Assembly (NCBI RefSeq): GCF_001424945.1
Contig: NZ_LMCW01000012.1
Location: forward strand, 738,413 to 802,412
Direction: 5' to 3'
Length of the DNA: 64,000 bases
Origin: Rhizobium sp. Root1203
Lineage (GTDB): Bacteria > Pseudomonadota > Alphaproteobacteria > Rhizobiales > Rhizobiaceae
Notes under the pieces: model-generated
The model's database searches: none
Told to the model about the DNA's origin: nothing
What the model saw: the letters and a program-made list of their open reading frames with translations, nothing else
Shown: positions 36,369-44,659 of the stretch, in pieces
How positions within the stretch are numbered: position 1 is the stretch's first letter
How the letters are laid out: each line of letters begins with the position of its first letter
Position numbers and translations under genes: made by a program

Positions 36369-36597
36369 AGCCGACCGCCCGTCATCGCCCGAACCTCGGC
36401 GACATTTTAGGGGTTGGTTCCGGCTGGGGGCGAAAATGACACGCTAAGCAAGCCGGTCACTTGCTCCACGTGAGCCTTCATGGATTTTGCTGCCGGAAGC
36501 CTTGGTTTGCATGGGCTGGTAGCCATCCAAAATAGACGATAGTTCATATGGGACGGCGCGGCGGCAATGCGCCAGAGGCGGTCAATGAACCACACGT

Positions 36598-36927
36598 TCA
36601 CTCTGTCAAGTGAGTTCTTAGTTGTTCGTTCCTACGCTCAAAAAACTTCGTCTTGAAGGCTAGATAAGCAAGCGCGAGTAACACGCCCATCCCGACATAT
36701 ATGTTAACGAAAAACACAGCTAGAAGTCCCATAGCGATGCCGCTTCCGAAAATTAGCCCGAAGCTGATCGAATACGGCTTCCCTTTCCCTCCCCATCCCG
36801 TAGCGACCGAAATAGTCAGCCAAGACAGGAAGATGACGGTGAACGGGCCCCATTCAGAGAGCCAAAAGGATCGAAATAAGACACCGGCCAAAATAAGCCC
36901 TAAAATAACTGACAGAGCTTTCGCCAT
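36598..36927 (-). CDS. Small membrane protein (109 aa)
   Basis: Three or four hydrophobic segments fill most of the protein (ALSVILGLILAGVLF, TVIFLSWLTISVATG, GIAMGLLAVFFVN and VGMGVLLALAYLAF). ACGGAGAG precedes the ATG at 36927. No family recognised. It is the leftmost of a series of tiny reverse-strand genes. Confidence 0.55.
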   Translation of the reverse strand: MAKALSVILGLILAGVLFRSFWLSEWGPFTVIFLSWLTISVATGWGGKGKPYSISFGLIFGSGIAMGLLAVFFVNIYVGMGVLLALAYLAFKTKFFERRNEQLRTHLTE

Positions 36928-37053
36928 CACACTCTCCGTCCAATCCGCCTCTGGAACGACGCCTTTTTATGGACTCCAACTTTGCGATGACATCAGCGCG
37001 AGAATAACCCCCGCGAGAGAAGTGTTCGCGGATACAACCTGTAAAGGTTTAAT

Positions 37054-37117
37054 AACTGCTTTGCTTAGGGCCGACCGCTGCCCACCAGTTTGGCAGGAAA
37101 GCGCCAGAAGCAGACAT
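37054..37117. repeat. Dispersed palindromic repeat, copy 1
   Basis: Imperfect palindrome of the type AAGTCCGCTTCGGGCC...GGCGCCAGAAGCGGACAT. This copy keeps GCGCCAGAAGCAGACAT at its right and a diverged left arm. It lies just 3' of the phosphotransferase-like gene. Confidence 0.6.
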
Positions 37118-37132
37118 GTCAGGGATGATCCA

Positions 37133-37702
37133 CTACAAGTCAAACACCTGCACAATCTTGTTCGCAATCTCGGTCGGCGAAAGATCGTCGCTGTACACCG
37201 TCAAATCATAGGTCGCTCCGGCGTGAACTCGTGGAAATTGCCACCTCGCGAGCCCGTGCAAACGGTCGCCCCGGCTTTTCTCGCGGTGTTCCAACGTTTC
37301 GAGCTTTGCGAGAACCCCGACTGTTCGGAATGAGAACGGCGACAGCAGAGTTCGGTACTCCTCGAACCCTGGGTCGTCACCACCCATCAGGACATCATCG
37401 ACTACCAGATTCAAACCGGCCTCAGCCATTGCTCGGACCGCGCAGCGCATGCCGTGAAGCAGTTGTTTTCCAACCGAACCTTCCCCGATCACCACTTCAT
37501 AAGTGCCATCTCTGGCGATCTGAGAATAGGTAAACGTGGTCGAATGTTTTTGAAGCGATTTGGGCAACATTTCCAGGAAGGCATCCATTTGAACATGCAT
37601 CAATGGGTTAGAAACACGTTCCTGAAGAGCCTTTGCTATGGAAGACTTGCCGACGCTTCCCACGCCATTCAGGAGAATTATGTATGGACGTGGCAATGTC
37701 AC
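37133..37702 (-). CDS. Chloramphenicol phosphotransferase-like kinase
   Basis: 189 residues. The N-terminus YIILLNGVGSVGKSSIAKAL carries the P-loop GVGSVGKS and the family context of CPT-like kinases, which phosphorylate the primary hydroxyl of chloramphenicol in Streptomyces. The conserved DDVLMGG (about 101-107) and late Arg-rich lid (HREKSRGDRLHG) are also present. The rhizobial substrate is unknown. It starts with GTG, with AAAGGGGG before it. Confidence 0.8.
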   Translation of the reverse strand: MTLPRPYIILLNGVGSVGKSSIAKALQERVSNPLMHVQMDAFLEMLPKSLQKHSTTFTYSQIARDGTYEVVIGEGSVGKQLLHGMRCAVRAMAEAGLNLVVDDVLMGGDDPGFEEYRTLLSPFSFRTVGVLAKLETLEHREKSRGDRLHGLARWQFPRVHAGATYDLTVYSDDLSPTEIANKIVQVFDL

Positions 37703-37760
37703 GAGTGACCCCCTTTAATTACCCATTCGGGAGAATAGCAACATTCCGTCAAAATTCTAA

Positions 37761-37813
37761 GACTGCTCAGGGGTCGACTGCCGTCATGGCGCATAAGCGC
37801 CAGAAGCGGACAT
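37761..37813. repeat. Dispersed palindromic repeat, copy 2
   Basis: One of the better copies. Left arm GACTGC...GTCGACTGCCGTCATGGCGC, right arm AAGCGCCAGAAGCGGACAT. It lies just 3' of the gene at 37828-38163. Confidence 0.65.
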
Positions 37814-37827
37814 TTTGTTTGTGGGTG

Positions 37828-38163
37828 TTATCGTGTTCGGACGAACGTCATGGTTCGCCTTGCTCCCGCCCAAAACATTGCAACCCCATACCATAGGATC
37901 GTCACTACGATCTGAGCTGCGACGGGCAGCAGAATGACCTCCTGCGCAAGGGGTCCATTTTGTTCGTCAGGGATGTCAGCTAGCCCAAGGTATGCAAGGA
38001 GGAAGATAGAGCATAGCAGCCAAGCCGTTGAAATCGCATGAGGTAGCCATTTGAGTTTCTTTTGGCGTCGTGAGGCGACCACTGCCACCGTCAGCACCAA
38101 AACATTCAATGTCAATATCAGTGTCATAGCGAATAGGGGCGGCAGTATTGTTGATTGGTCCAA
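37828..38163 (-). CDS. Small membrane protein (111 aa)
   Basis: Three hydrophobic helices (FAMTLILTLNVLVLTVAVV, ISTAWLLCSIFLLAYLGL and AQIVVTILWYGVAMFWAG) and a basic C-terminus. The start is a TTG with GAGG nine bases upstream. No family recognised. Confidence 0.5.
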   Translation of the reverse strand: MDQSTILPPLFAMTLILTLNVLVLTVAVVASRRQKKLKWLPHAISTAWLLCSIFLLAYLGLADIPDEQNGPLAQEVILLPVAAQIVVTILWYGVAMFWAGARRTMTFVRTR

Positions 38164-38250
38164 GCGATGTCGCCTCGGTTAGAATGCTCAAAGCAAACTA
38201 ACACAACACTTAGCGATGAACATATCAGGGGAGTTGATATAGCCGATTGT

Positions 38251-38286
38251 GACGACCGCTTCGGGCCGGTAGCTGTCATCGGCCCC
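38251..38286. repeat. Dispersed palindromic repeat, copy 3
   Basis: A shortened copy, GACGACCGCTTCGGGCCGGTAG then CTGTCATCGGCCCC. It overlaps the stop codon of the gene at 38276-38620. Confidence 0.5.
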
Positions 38287-38620
38287 GACTAAACTGAACG
38301 TCGCTATCAAAGGCGGTGCCAAACCATTCAGGGGCCAAGTCGTCTATGAGCTGCTTGCTCTCCTGAGCTGAGAGCCCTCGGATTGTTACTCCAGCCGCTT
38401 GTGGGTGATGCTCGAACACCGTCGGCAACATCGCCGACGCATTCTCTAAGCGAGAGCCTAGATCATTGAAAACTGTCGTAGATTTACTCCCTGGCGCTCT
38501 TCGCCGGAGATCAGCTAGTGCTAGATTAGCCTCCGATGTCACGATCCAGATATCCCGATCAAGGTCGCCTTCTGCAGGGAGGTAGTTTGGATCAACCGAC
38601 ACAATGACTTCGGCTCGCAT
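38276..38620 (-). CDS. Hypothetical protein (114 aa)
   Basis: Soluble protein beginning MRAEVIVSVDPNYLPAEGDL. AGGGGA lies six bases before this ATG, which is why I reject the TTG at 38638. No recognised family. Its stop codon lies inside a copy of the dispersed palindrome. Confidence 0.5.
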   Translation of the reverse strand: MRAEVIVSVDPNYLPAEGDLDRDIWIVTSEANLALADLRRRAPGSKSTTVFNDLGSRLENASAMLPTVFEHHPQAAGVTIRGLSAQESKQLIDDLAPEWFGTAFDSDVQFSRGR

Positions 38621-38666
38621 CTCGGTCCCCTGTGACAAGTGCCTGTCTTACATCACTGACCTCCTG

Positions 38667-38719
38667 TCGGCCAAGGGCCGACTGCTGTCATGGCGCAGAA
38701 GCGCGAGAAGCGGTCATTG
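38667..38719. repeat. Dispersed palindromic repeat, copy 4
   Basis: GTCGGCCAAGGGCCGACTGC then TGTCATGGCGCAGAAGCGCG then AGAAGCGGTCATT. It lies just 3' of the DUF3885-like gene. Confidence 0.6.
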
Positions 38720-38732
38720 CGTTATCACGGAG

Positions 38733-39281
38733 CTACAAACCCGATAATTCGGGCGAAAGCCATTCACTGTGTCGCTGCTTTAGTTCGACAACTTCAGCCT
38801 CGGTTGTTGGAAAGAGATCAAAGCCGCCGTCGTATGGAGCGAACACTTTGCCAGTTTTCCGGCTGAACCAGAGTGTTGGTCCCGTTCGATCTTTGGAAAT
38901 GTCGACCAGTAGGCCCCTGAACTCATTGGCATTCCATGATACCGGACGCACAGATGCCACCCAATGAAGGTCATCTTCCGTATCGCGATACCGAAGTTGA
39001 GGGTCGAATTTGGCCTTGAGCGACACCCAATACGGTTTCTCATACTCTTCAATTCGGCATTGCACGAGCCAACATGGTTCACTTTCGCCCAGAAACTCAT
39101 TGCCCAAGATGGTTGCTCGTCTTCGCACTTCGTTACGCTCAACGCGATTTGAAGGATACCGATCACTATTCGGCAAGGCATGAAAGCGAACCCAAGGCTT
39201 CCCTGACATCTCTCGCAGCTCGAACCCTAGCGGAGGTATCTTGCCGTGAAACTTGCCCCACTCTTCTTCAAACGAGTTCAT
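38733..39281 (-). CDS. DUF3885-like protein
   Basis: 182 residues from the ATG at 39281; the frame opens at 39335. The layout (RYPSNRVERNEVRRRATILG, EFLGESEPCWLVQCR, and the C-terminal YDGGFDLFPTTEAEVVELKQ then RHSEWL) resembles DUF3885 proteins, which are small bacterial proteins of unknown function often found singly in variable regions. The assignment is by general pattern only. Confidence 0.5.
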   Translation of the reverse strand: MNSFEEEWGKFHGKIPPLGFELREMSGKPWVRFHALPNSDRYPSNRVERNEVRRRATILGNEFLGESEPCWLVQCRIEEYEKPYWVSLKAKFDPQLRYRDTEDDLHWVASVRPVSWNANEFRGLLVDISKDRTGPTLWFSRKTGKVFAPYDGGFDLFPTTEAEVVELKQRHSEWLSPELSGL

Positions 39282-39337
39282 ACTTTCTCGGCTTATTTTC
39301 ACACACTCGGAAATTCTGTCACGACGTGGTCTCATCG

Positions 39338-39387
39338 CAAAGTCTGCTTCGGGCCGACTTCAGCCATGCGCATCCGCGCCGATTGCG
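39338..39387. repeat. Dispersed palindromic repeat, copy 5
   Basis: AAGTCTGCTTCGGGCCGACTTC then AGCCATGCGCATCCGCGCCG. The left arm is well kept and the right arm is decayed. It lies 3' of the gene at 39446-39703. Confidence 0.55.
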
Positions 39388-39445
39388 GCCTTGCACTCCT
39401 ATTCTTCGTACCTGCTCGCGACAGCACGCGTTTTGTCAGCGTTGC

Positions 39446-39703
39446 TCAAAAGCTCAACAACTCCACCAGAAGCTGTTCAAAGTCCTTCGGATCAATCGCG
39501 AAGGCGCAGGAGATGATCACATCGGTAATGGCATCCGACGAGCAATCCACACCGCGAACAGACGAGGGAATCGACGGACTGTTCAGGATAAATGCGAGGC
39601 GTCGAGGGTCCCTGAGACCATCAAGGCTATTCATCACCCTGGCGAACCCCCATAGCACCGCAGACCCCGCTAGAATCAGCACCAGCGCTCGCGCGAACTT
39701 CAC
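39446..39703 (-). CDS. Small exported or anchored protein (85 aa)
   Basis: Begins with a hydrophobic signal or anchor (FARALVLILAGSAVLWGFA) and continues with about 60 soluble residues containing two Cys. GTG start with GGGGTG upstream. No family recognised. Confidence 0.5.
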   Translation of the reverse strand: MKFARALVLILAGSAVLWGFARVMNSLDGLRDPRRLAFILNSPSIPSSVRGVDCSSDAITDVIISCAFAIDPKDFEQLLVELLSF

Positions 39704-39784
39704 TGTTTCACCCCACGACTAATCGGTAAGCTCCTTTTATCAGCAACCGGTGGCTGAATAGTAAGGAAGATTAGTACAATTTTC

Positions 39785-39840
39785 CAAGTCCGCTCTGGGC
39801 CGATAGGAGACCTAGGCGGGTTTGCGCCACAAGCGGACAA
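39785..39840. repeat. Dispersed palindromic repeat, copy 6
   Basis: The clearest inverted form: AAGTCCGCTCTGGGCCG on the left and GCGCCACAAGCGGACAA on the right, with a 20-base centre. It lies between two divergent starts. Confidence 0.7.
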
Positions 39841-39916
39841 TCGCCAACTTCCTTGTCTATCTGTGATCGGCTTGCACAATACGCTAAGGTCCATTCCGTC
39901 GTATCGCGAGGACGAG

Positions 39917-40282
39917 ATGAAGTTATTTGCATTAGCTTTGATAATTGCAGCTTCGCCATATGGAATGGGCGCAGCGCATGCCAGTCAGATTGAGTGCGCC
40001 GATGATTTAGCCAGCATTAAGCGGGTCGTGGCTGGCTATGCTGAGCTGACAAAAGTCACCTCTGTTCTAAATGCGAACAAGCTTGAAGCCTATTTGCGTC
40101 AAGGACTCGGAGAGCGCTTTGAGCCGAGCTGCCTAAGCGATCTGAGTTCATTGAAAGACATTATCGATATCGAACCGATTGCGAAGGGGTTTACACTATA
40201 TAAATGGGAACCAGGACATCGCTACGGCTTCACAATAACCTCGGCTGGTCGCGTTCGAGACGTATACGTCATTTTCAAATAG
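39917..40282 (+). CDS. Small secreted protein (121 aa)
   Basis: Signal peptide (FALALIIAASPYGMGAAHA) followed by about 100 residues with two cysteines (Cys27 and Cys75 roughly) that could form a disulfide in the periplasm. GAGGACGAG precedes the ATG at 39917. No family recognised. Confidence 0.55.
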   Translation: MKLFALALIIAASPYGMGAAHASQIECADDLASIKRVVAGYAELTKVTSVLNANKLEAYLRQGLGERFEPSCLSDLSSLKDIIDIEPIAKGFTLYKWEPGHRYGFTITSAGRVRDVYVIFK

Positions 40283-40302
40283 ACCCACAGCGTCATCTCT
40301 CC

Positions 40303-40349
40303 GCAAGTCCGCTTCGGGCCGACTGCGATCTTCCGCTTCGCGCCGATTC
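40303..40349. repeat. Dispersed palindromic repeat, copy 7
   Basis: GCAAGTCCGCTTCGGGCCGA then CTGCGATCTTCCGCTTCGCGCC. The left arm matches the consensus perfectly. It lies 20 bases after the secreted-protein gene. Confidence 0.6.
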
Positions 40350-40424
40350 CGTTGAAAAACACCTATTGATCGTCGGCTCTCAAACATCCACCTTTAACGA
40401 GGTTGCGCGGTAGAGGGGAACGCC

Positions 40425-40598
40425 ATGGAGAGGCTTGTGCTAGCCATCGATTTCGTGATCGATATTCTTGGGGCATTAGGGGGTGGCGGCCCTGACGCGG
40501 GCTTTTGGAGAAACGCTGAACGCATTATGGTCGCCATCGCGGCAATGGTCTTATCTTCCGTGCTTTGCTTTATTATTGCCGTCAAGATCATGGCGTGA
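40425..40598 (+). CDS. Small membrane protein (57 aa)
   Basis: 57 codons, below usual annotation limits. GAGGGGAACGCC precedes the ATG. The C-terminal half is one hydrophobic helix (IMVAIAAMVLSSVLCFIIAV), with a glycine-rich centre. No family recognised. Confidence 0.45.
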   Translation: MERLVLAIDFVIDILGALGGGGPDAGFWRNAERIMVAIAAMVLSSVLCFIIAVKIMA

Positions 40599-40633
40599 TT
40601 CAAAACGCGCATTGATTTGCGGAGGATTGAGCG

Positions 40634-40855
40634 ATGATGGGATGTCAGGAAGCTCCGGCGCAGCTCTTTTATGACTTCTCGCTAGATGATCACGTTACCG
40701 CCGACCACATGCTACGCGGGATCGACCGCCATCTCGAACTCGACAGCGTACGAGGACCCGGCTTTATCGTGCAAGTAAGAAGGACTGTGATCAGTAAGCG
40801 ATGTCTCAATCCCACCGTGGGGGTGTCCCTCACGTTTAAAGGACTTGGAAGTTAA
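40634..40855 (+). pseudogene. IS1182-type transposase remnant (N-terminus)
   Basis: The first 40 codons (CQEAPAQLFYDFSLDDHVTA then DHMLRGIDRHLELDSVR) match the N-terminus of IS1182-like transposases. After about 40753 the frame runs into unrelated sequence, so only the beginning of the element is left. Confidence 0.75.
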
Positions 40856-40874
40856 TTGATTTACGATCCGCTGC

Positions 40875-41501
40875 GTGAGCACGGAGGGACCCCGCTTGAC
40901 GGGCAAGGTACGCAAAGTAATCCATCGCCTTGTCGATTTTGCGCTTCTTAGGCTTTCGAAGTCGATCAGTGTGGACGGTCTTTGGATCGGGGCTTTCTGT
41001 GATCAAGATCAGGGTGAGGTGTTACTGCGCGTGCAAAGTGCGTTGGCCTTGATAAAGGCCCACGACGTCAAACGGTACAAACGGGCAATTGCATCATTCG
41101 ACCGAATTTGGGTGAACTACCTGTTTGGGGCCGTTGGACAATACGTCCCCGAACTAAGGAGATGCCAACTCGATCCGGGATTTGTCCTGTCGTCACCGAT
41201 TGAAACTATTGCATCGACGATTGTTCATGAGGCGGCACATGCTCGATTTATCAACGTCGGCATCCCTTACACGTATGAGAACCGCCATCGTGTCGAGAAA
41301 GCATGCATCCGACAAGAGTTGGTGTTCGCCCAAAGAATTCCTGATGCTGAAGAGCTGCGAAGACGGATCAATGAGAAGCTGCTTCTCGATCCTGATGTGT
41401 GGTCCAAGGAAACTTCTTCCAACCGCTTTCGCGAGGCATTTGCGGAATCGGAAGGAGGCCTCCCAAAATGGCTCCGCAGAAGACTGTTTAAAGCGGATTG
41501 A
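40875..41501 (+). CDS. Putative zinc-metallopeptidase-like protein (HEAAH)
   Basis: 208 residues. IASTIVHEAAHARFINVG (about 113-130) contains HExxH in a helix, the zincin signature, and YENRHRVEKACIRQE downstream offers a possible Glu third ligand. The rest is not recognised and there is no signal peptide. Proteolytic activity is inferred from the motif only. Its stop is immediately next to the right end of the IS66. Confidence 0.5.
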   Translation: MSTEGPRLTGKVRKVIHRLVDFALLRLSKSISVDGLWIGAFCDQDQGEVLLRVQSALALIKAHDVKRYKRAIASFDRIWVNYLFGAVGQYVPELRRCQLDPGFVLSSPIETIASTIVHEAAHARFINVGIPYTYENRHRVEKACIRQELVFAQRIPDAEELRRRINEKLLLDPDVWSKETSSNRFREAFAESEGGLPKWLRRRLFKAD

Positions 41502-43074
41502 AGTACCGTGTGCCGCTTATCCCGTGTGCTGGGTGCCAGGGCAGCAGTTCCTCGATTCGGCTCTGCTTGTGACCGTCAACGATGGCGGTGAGTGTAGCGG
41601 TCAGATACGTCTGCGGATTGACAGCATTGAGTTTGCAGGTCTCGATGAGTGAGGCGATGGTCGCCCAGCTCTCAGCTCCAGCGTCATGCCCTGCAAAGAG
41701 CGCATTTTTGCGGTTGAGCGCTATCGGCCGAATGGTCCGCTCAACGGTATTGTTGTCGATCTCGATGCGGCCGTCGGCCAGGAAGATGCAGAGGCCATCC
41801 CAGTATTTGGCGATGTAGGAAAGCGCTTCGCCGAGCGGCGATTTACCAGCGACGCGGGCGCGATGCTGCGTGAGCCAGGTTCGCATGTCGGCAATCAATG
41901 GCGATGATCGTTCTTGCCGCGCAGCGAGGCGAGCTTCTGCGGGGAGCCCGCGTAGCTCGGCCTCGATCCGATAGAGTTCGCCGATCCGCCTTACACCCTC
42001 CTCCGCAATGGGCGCTGACCCAGTTCGCGTGATCTCGACCAGCTTGCGACGAGCATGCGCCCAACAATAGGCAAGCTGGATGTCGGGACCGACACGATCC
42101 GGTGCGATCAGCCGATTGTATCCGGCGTATCCATCGACCTGTAGGATGCCCGTAAACCCTTGCATTATCCGCTCGGCATGGTGTCCGCTACGACCGGGCG
42201 CATAGGTGAAGGCCACACCGGACGGCGCACCACCACTCCACGGTCGGTCATCACGAGCCAGCGCCCAGAAGTATCCTGTTTTGGTCTTGCGGGAGCCAGG
42301 ATCGAGAATTGGCGCACGAGTCTCGTCCATGAACAGCTTCGTCGACCGCTTCAGGTTGGCAATCAGAGCATCGAAGACCGGACGCAGTTCGAATGCTGCC
42401 CGGCCGACCCAGTCTGCAAGAGTGGATCGATCAAGATTGATGCCCTGTCTGCTTATAATCTGGGCCTGGCGGTGGAGCGGCAGATGATCGGCATATTTGG
42501 ACACCAACACATGAGCGATGGTCGCCTCGGTCGGCAATCCAGCGTGGATCAATCGTGCCGGAGCCGGGGCCTGAACGACACCGTCGGTGCAGGCACGGCA
42601 CGCATACTTAGGGCGGCGCGTGACGATGACCCGGAACTGCGCCGGGACCACATCCAATCGCTCGGAGACATCCTCGCCGATGCAATGCAGGCAACCGCCG
42701 CAGGCGCAGATCAGGCATTCCGGCTCGATCACCTCCACCACACGGGGAAGATGTTCTGGAAGAGAGCCGCGATTGATCGCGCGTGGCTTGGCAATCCTCC
42801 GTCCGGCAGGAACGTCTGCCTCATCCTCGGCATGGATCGTGGCAATCGCCGTTTCCAGGTCTTCCAGTGCCAGATCGAATTGGTCGGGATCGGTCTTCTC
42901 GGACTTGTGTCCGAAGGCTGCCTGCTTGAAGGTGGCAACAAGCTTCTCAAGCCGTTCGATCCGCTCGTCCTTGCGGGCAATCTGGGCATCTTTGCCTGCC
43001 TCGCTTAGCCGCGCCGCGATCAGCATCGCCTTCAGGGCGGCAACATCATCAGGAAGATCGGCGGCATCAAGCAT
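41488..43074 (-). CDS. tnpC: IS66 transposase TnpC
   Basis: 528 residues. Order: leucine-zipper-like N-terminus, zinc-finger region (CLICACGGCLHC, about 115-126), then the DDE catalytic core. The acidic residues are seen in LFMDETRAPILDPG, LQVDGYAGYN and NNTVERTIRPIAL. It catalyses strand transfer of the element. The last five or so codons lie outside the proposed right end, so its stop comes from the flanking DNA. Confidence 0.93.
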   Translation of the reverse strand: MLDAADLPDDVAALKAMLIAARLSEAGKDAQIARKDERIERLEKLVATFKQAAFGHKSEKTDPDQFDLALEDLETAIATIHAEDEADVPAGRRIAKPRAINRGSLPEHLPRVVEVIEPECLICACGGCLHCIGEDVSERLDVVPAQFRVIVTRRPKYACRACTDGVVQAPAPARLIHAGLPTEATIAHVLVSKYADHLPLHRQAQIISRQGINLDRSTLADWVGRAAFELRPVFDALIANLKRSTKLFMDETRAPILDPGSRKTKTGYFWALARDDRPWSGGAPSGVAFTYAPGRSGHHAERIMQGFTGILQVDGYAGYNRLIAPDRVGPDIQLAYCWAHARRKLVEITRTGSAPIAEEGVRRIGELYRIEAELRGLPAEARLAARQERSSPLIADMRTWLTQHRARVAGKSPLGEALSYIAKYWDGLCIFLADGRIEIDNNTVERTIRPIALNRKNALFAGHDAGAESWATIASLIETCKLNAVNPQTYLTATLTAIVDGHKQSRIEELLPWHPAHGISGTRYFNPL

Positions 43075-43143
43075 GGCCAGAAATTACCAAATCCCGCGCC
43101 GATTTGCCTTTGGAATTTGCCGTGCTGAGTCATCGTGCCGCAG

Positions 43144-43497
43144 CTATTCGATGGTCTGCGGCGTTCTCGGCTGGACGGCATGAACCCGTCGCCAATCCAG
43201 GCCAGCAAACAGCGCCTCGAACTGGGCATGGGTCAGCGTCATCAGGCCATCCTTGATGCCGGGCCAGGTAAAGGGGTGCTCTTCCAGCCTTTTGTAGGCC
43301 AGTACAATCCCGCTGCCATCCCAGTAGATCAGCTTCAACCGGTCCGCCTTGCGCGACCGGAACACGAAGACCGTTCCGGTGAACGGGTCCTTGTGCAGTT
43401 CGTTCTTCACCAGCGCCGCCAATCCGTCATGACCCTTGCGGAAGTCGACAGGTTTGGTCGCTACCATGATCCTGACGCGGTTCGACGGAAAGATCAT
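43144..43497 (-). CDS. tnpB: IS66 TnpB (Orf2)
   Basis: 117 residues of the IS66 Orf2 family: RIMVATKPVDFRKGHDGLAA near the start, then TGTVFVFRSRKADRLKLIYW. It is needed for transposition, but its activity is not known. It overlaps the tnpA stop by four bases (ATGA), so translation is coupled. Confidence 0.93.
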   Translation of the reverse strand: MIFPSNRVRIMVATKPVDFRKGHDGLAALVKNELHKDPFTGTVFVFRSRKADRLKLIYWDGSGIVLAYKRLEEHPFTWPGIKDGLMTLTHAQFEALFAGLDWRRVHAVQPRTPQTIE

Positions 43498-43880
43498 GTC
43501 TCCACCACCAGTGCCCGAGCGATGGCAGCGATCCGGGCCGCAGACGCACCTTCCTCAAGACGGATCGTGATGGGACCGAGGACGATCTCGGGGCGACTGA
43601 GCATTTTAGGCGGCTGTTCCGAAACAGGCGGATCAACGATCACCGCCGCGAACTCTACCGCATCCTCCGGTGCTGGCGGGATCAGCTTGCCCTGCCGCGC
43701 CATCGTCCGCCAGGTGGAAAGGCTATTAGCTCGCAATCCATAGCGCTGCGCAACTTCATTGACCGTCGTGCCAGGCCTCAAGCTTTCCGAAACAATCTTA
43801 GCCTTGACCTCATCAGGCCAATGTCGGTGAACCTCACGTCCAGGCTTCCTGGTTGTGAGAAACTCCAATGAGGTCTCCAT
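43494..43880 (-). CDS. tnpA: IS66 TnpA (Orf1)
   Basis: 128 residues from the ATG at 43880, which has GGGAG eight bases upstream; the frame opens at 43919. A helix-turn-helix (VNEVAQRYGLRANSLSTWR, about 38-56) indicates DNA binding, as in IS3/IS66 Orf1 proteins. Confidence 0.88.
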   Translation of the reverse strand: METSLEFLTTRKPGREVHRHWPDEVKAKIVSESLRPGTTVNEVAQRYGLRANSLSTWRTMARQGKLIPPAPEDAVEFAAVIVDPPVSEQPPKMLSRPEIVLGPITIRLEEGASAARIAAIARALVVET

Positions 43881-43974
43881 GGAGAAACTCCCGTTCATGA
43901 TCCATGGAATGTCGATCACAGATCAGGAGGCAACCAGCAACGTGGGACTAGAACACCGGTTACGGTGACGTCCT

Positions 43975-44325
43975 TCACCGCTGAGATTCATTGCGATCAT
44001 TGGGGTCAAGCCATTCGCCACCGTATTTCGCCATGAAAGCGCCTGCGCCCGCCTTGGTGGCGAAGCGATGAATGACGAATTCCTCACCGTGCCGCATGAA
44101 TGAAAGCTGATGGTAGAGCGAGAAATTGTCAGCGTCAGCGCGGCCGGTGATCCGCAGGCAAGCTGTCACAGTCCGTTTGCCAGGACATAGGATCGCACCC
44201 ATTACCAATGCCAGCAGATGCTCCCAGCTGGGCGCGGTGAACCAGGGACGAAACGGCAAAAGCCATCGGCCAAGGATGTGCGGAACCGGATCGCCCGATC
44301 CGCAGTGGACATTGTGATCGGACAT
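43975..44325 (-). pseudogene. Transposase N-terminal remnant fused to another fragment
   Basis: The first 65 codons (ILGRWLLPFRPWFTAPSWEH then LLALVMGAILCPGKRTVTAC) resemble the N-terminus of IS701-like DDE transposases. At about 44110 the similarity ends in frame. The rest (FMRHGEEFVIHRFATKAGAG, KYGGEWLDPNDR) looks like the tail of a different short protein. Both pieces appear broken by a deletion. The open frame extends to 44442. Confidence 0.6.
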
Positions 44326-44659
44326 CCCCCGTTCGAATCCGAAGACGAGGCGGAGGCAAGACGGACGGCCTGCGACGAATTGATTCACCCGTCCAGATTG
44401 CCGCAGATTTAAACCGCGCTGCTCCGCCGATACCGGCGTCAAACGGCGTCAAATCCGCCGCGTCTCCGGCGCATAATTTACAAAGCCGAGCTAAGAGCCT
44501 GACTCCGTGTACCTTCTTAACCGGTCAGCCGCCGCAATTGCCTAGCAACCTTCTGACAGGATTGGCGACATGGTCGTGTCTGGCGCTTGGTCAGGCCAAC
44601 CCTCCGATCTTATGGATGCCGCCCAGACCACCGAATGCTGGTCAACTAGGCGCTTTGGC

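Larger units (their letters stand above)
41503..43963 (-). mobile_element. IS66 family element, complete, reverse orientation
   Basis: Carries tnpA, tnpB and tnpC in the standard order. The likely left end at 43963 reads GTAACCGGTGTTCTAGTCCC on the minus strand. The proposed right end at 41503 (GTACCGTGTGCCGCTTATCC) is an imperfect match, so this boundary is tentative. No 8-base target duplication is visible in the flanks (GGATTGAA and GGTGACGT), suggesting later rearrangement. Confidence 0.7.

Noticed and set aside
36598..40598. Chromosomal integron cassette array
   Set aside because: No integrase gene, and the palindromes lack the GTTRRRY/RYYYAAC core of attC sites; genes also face both ways.
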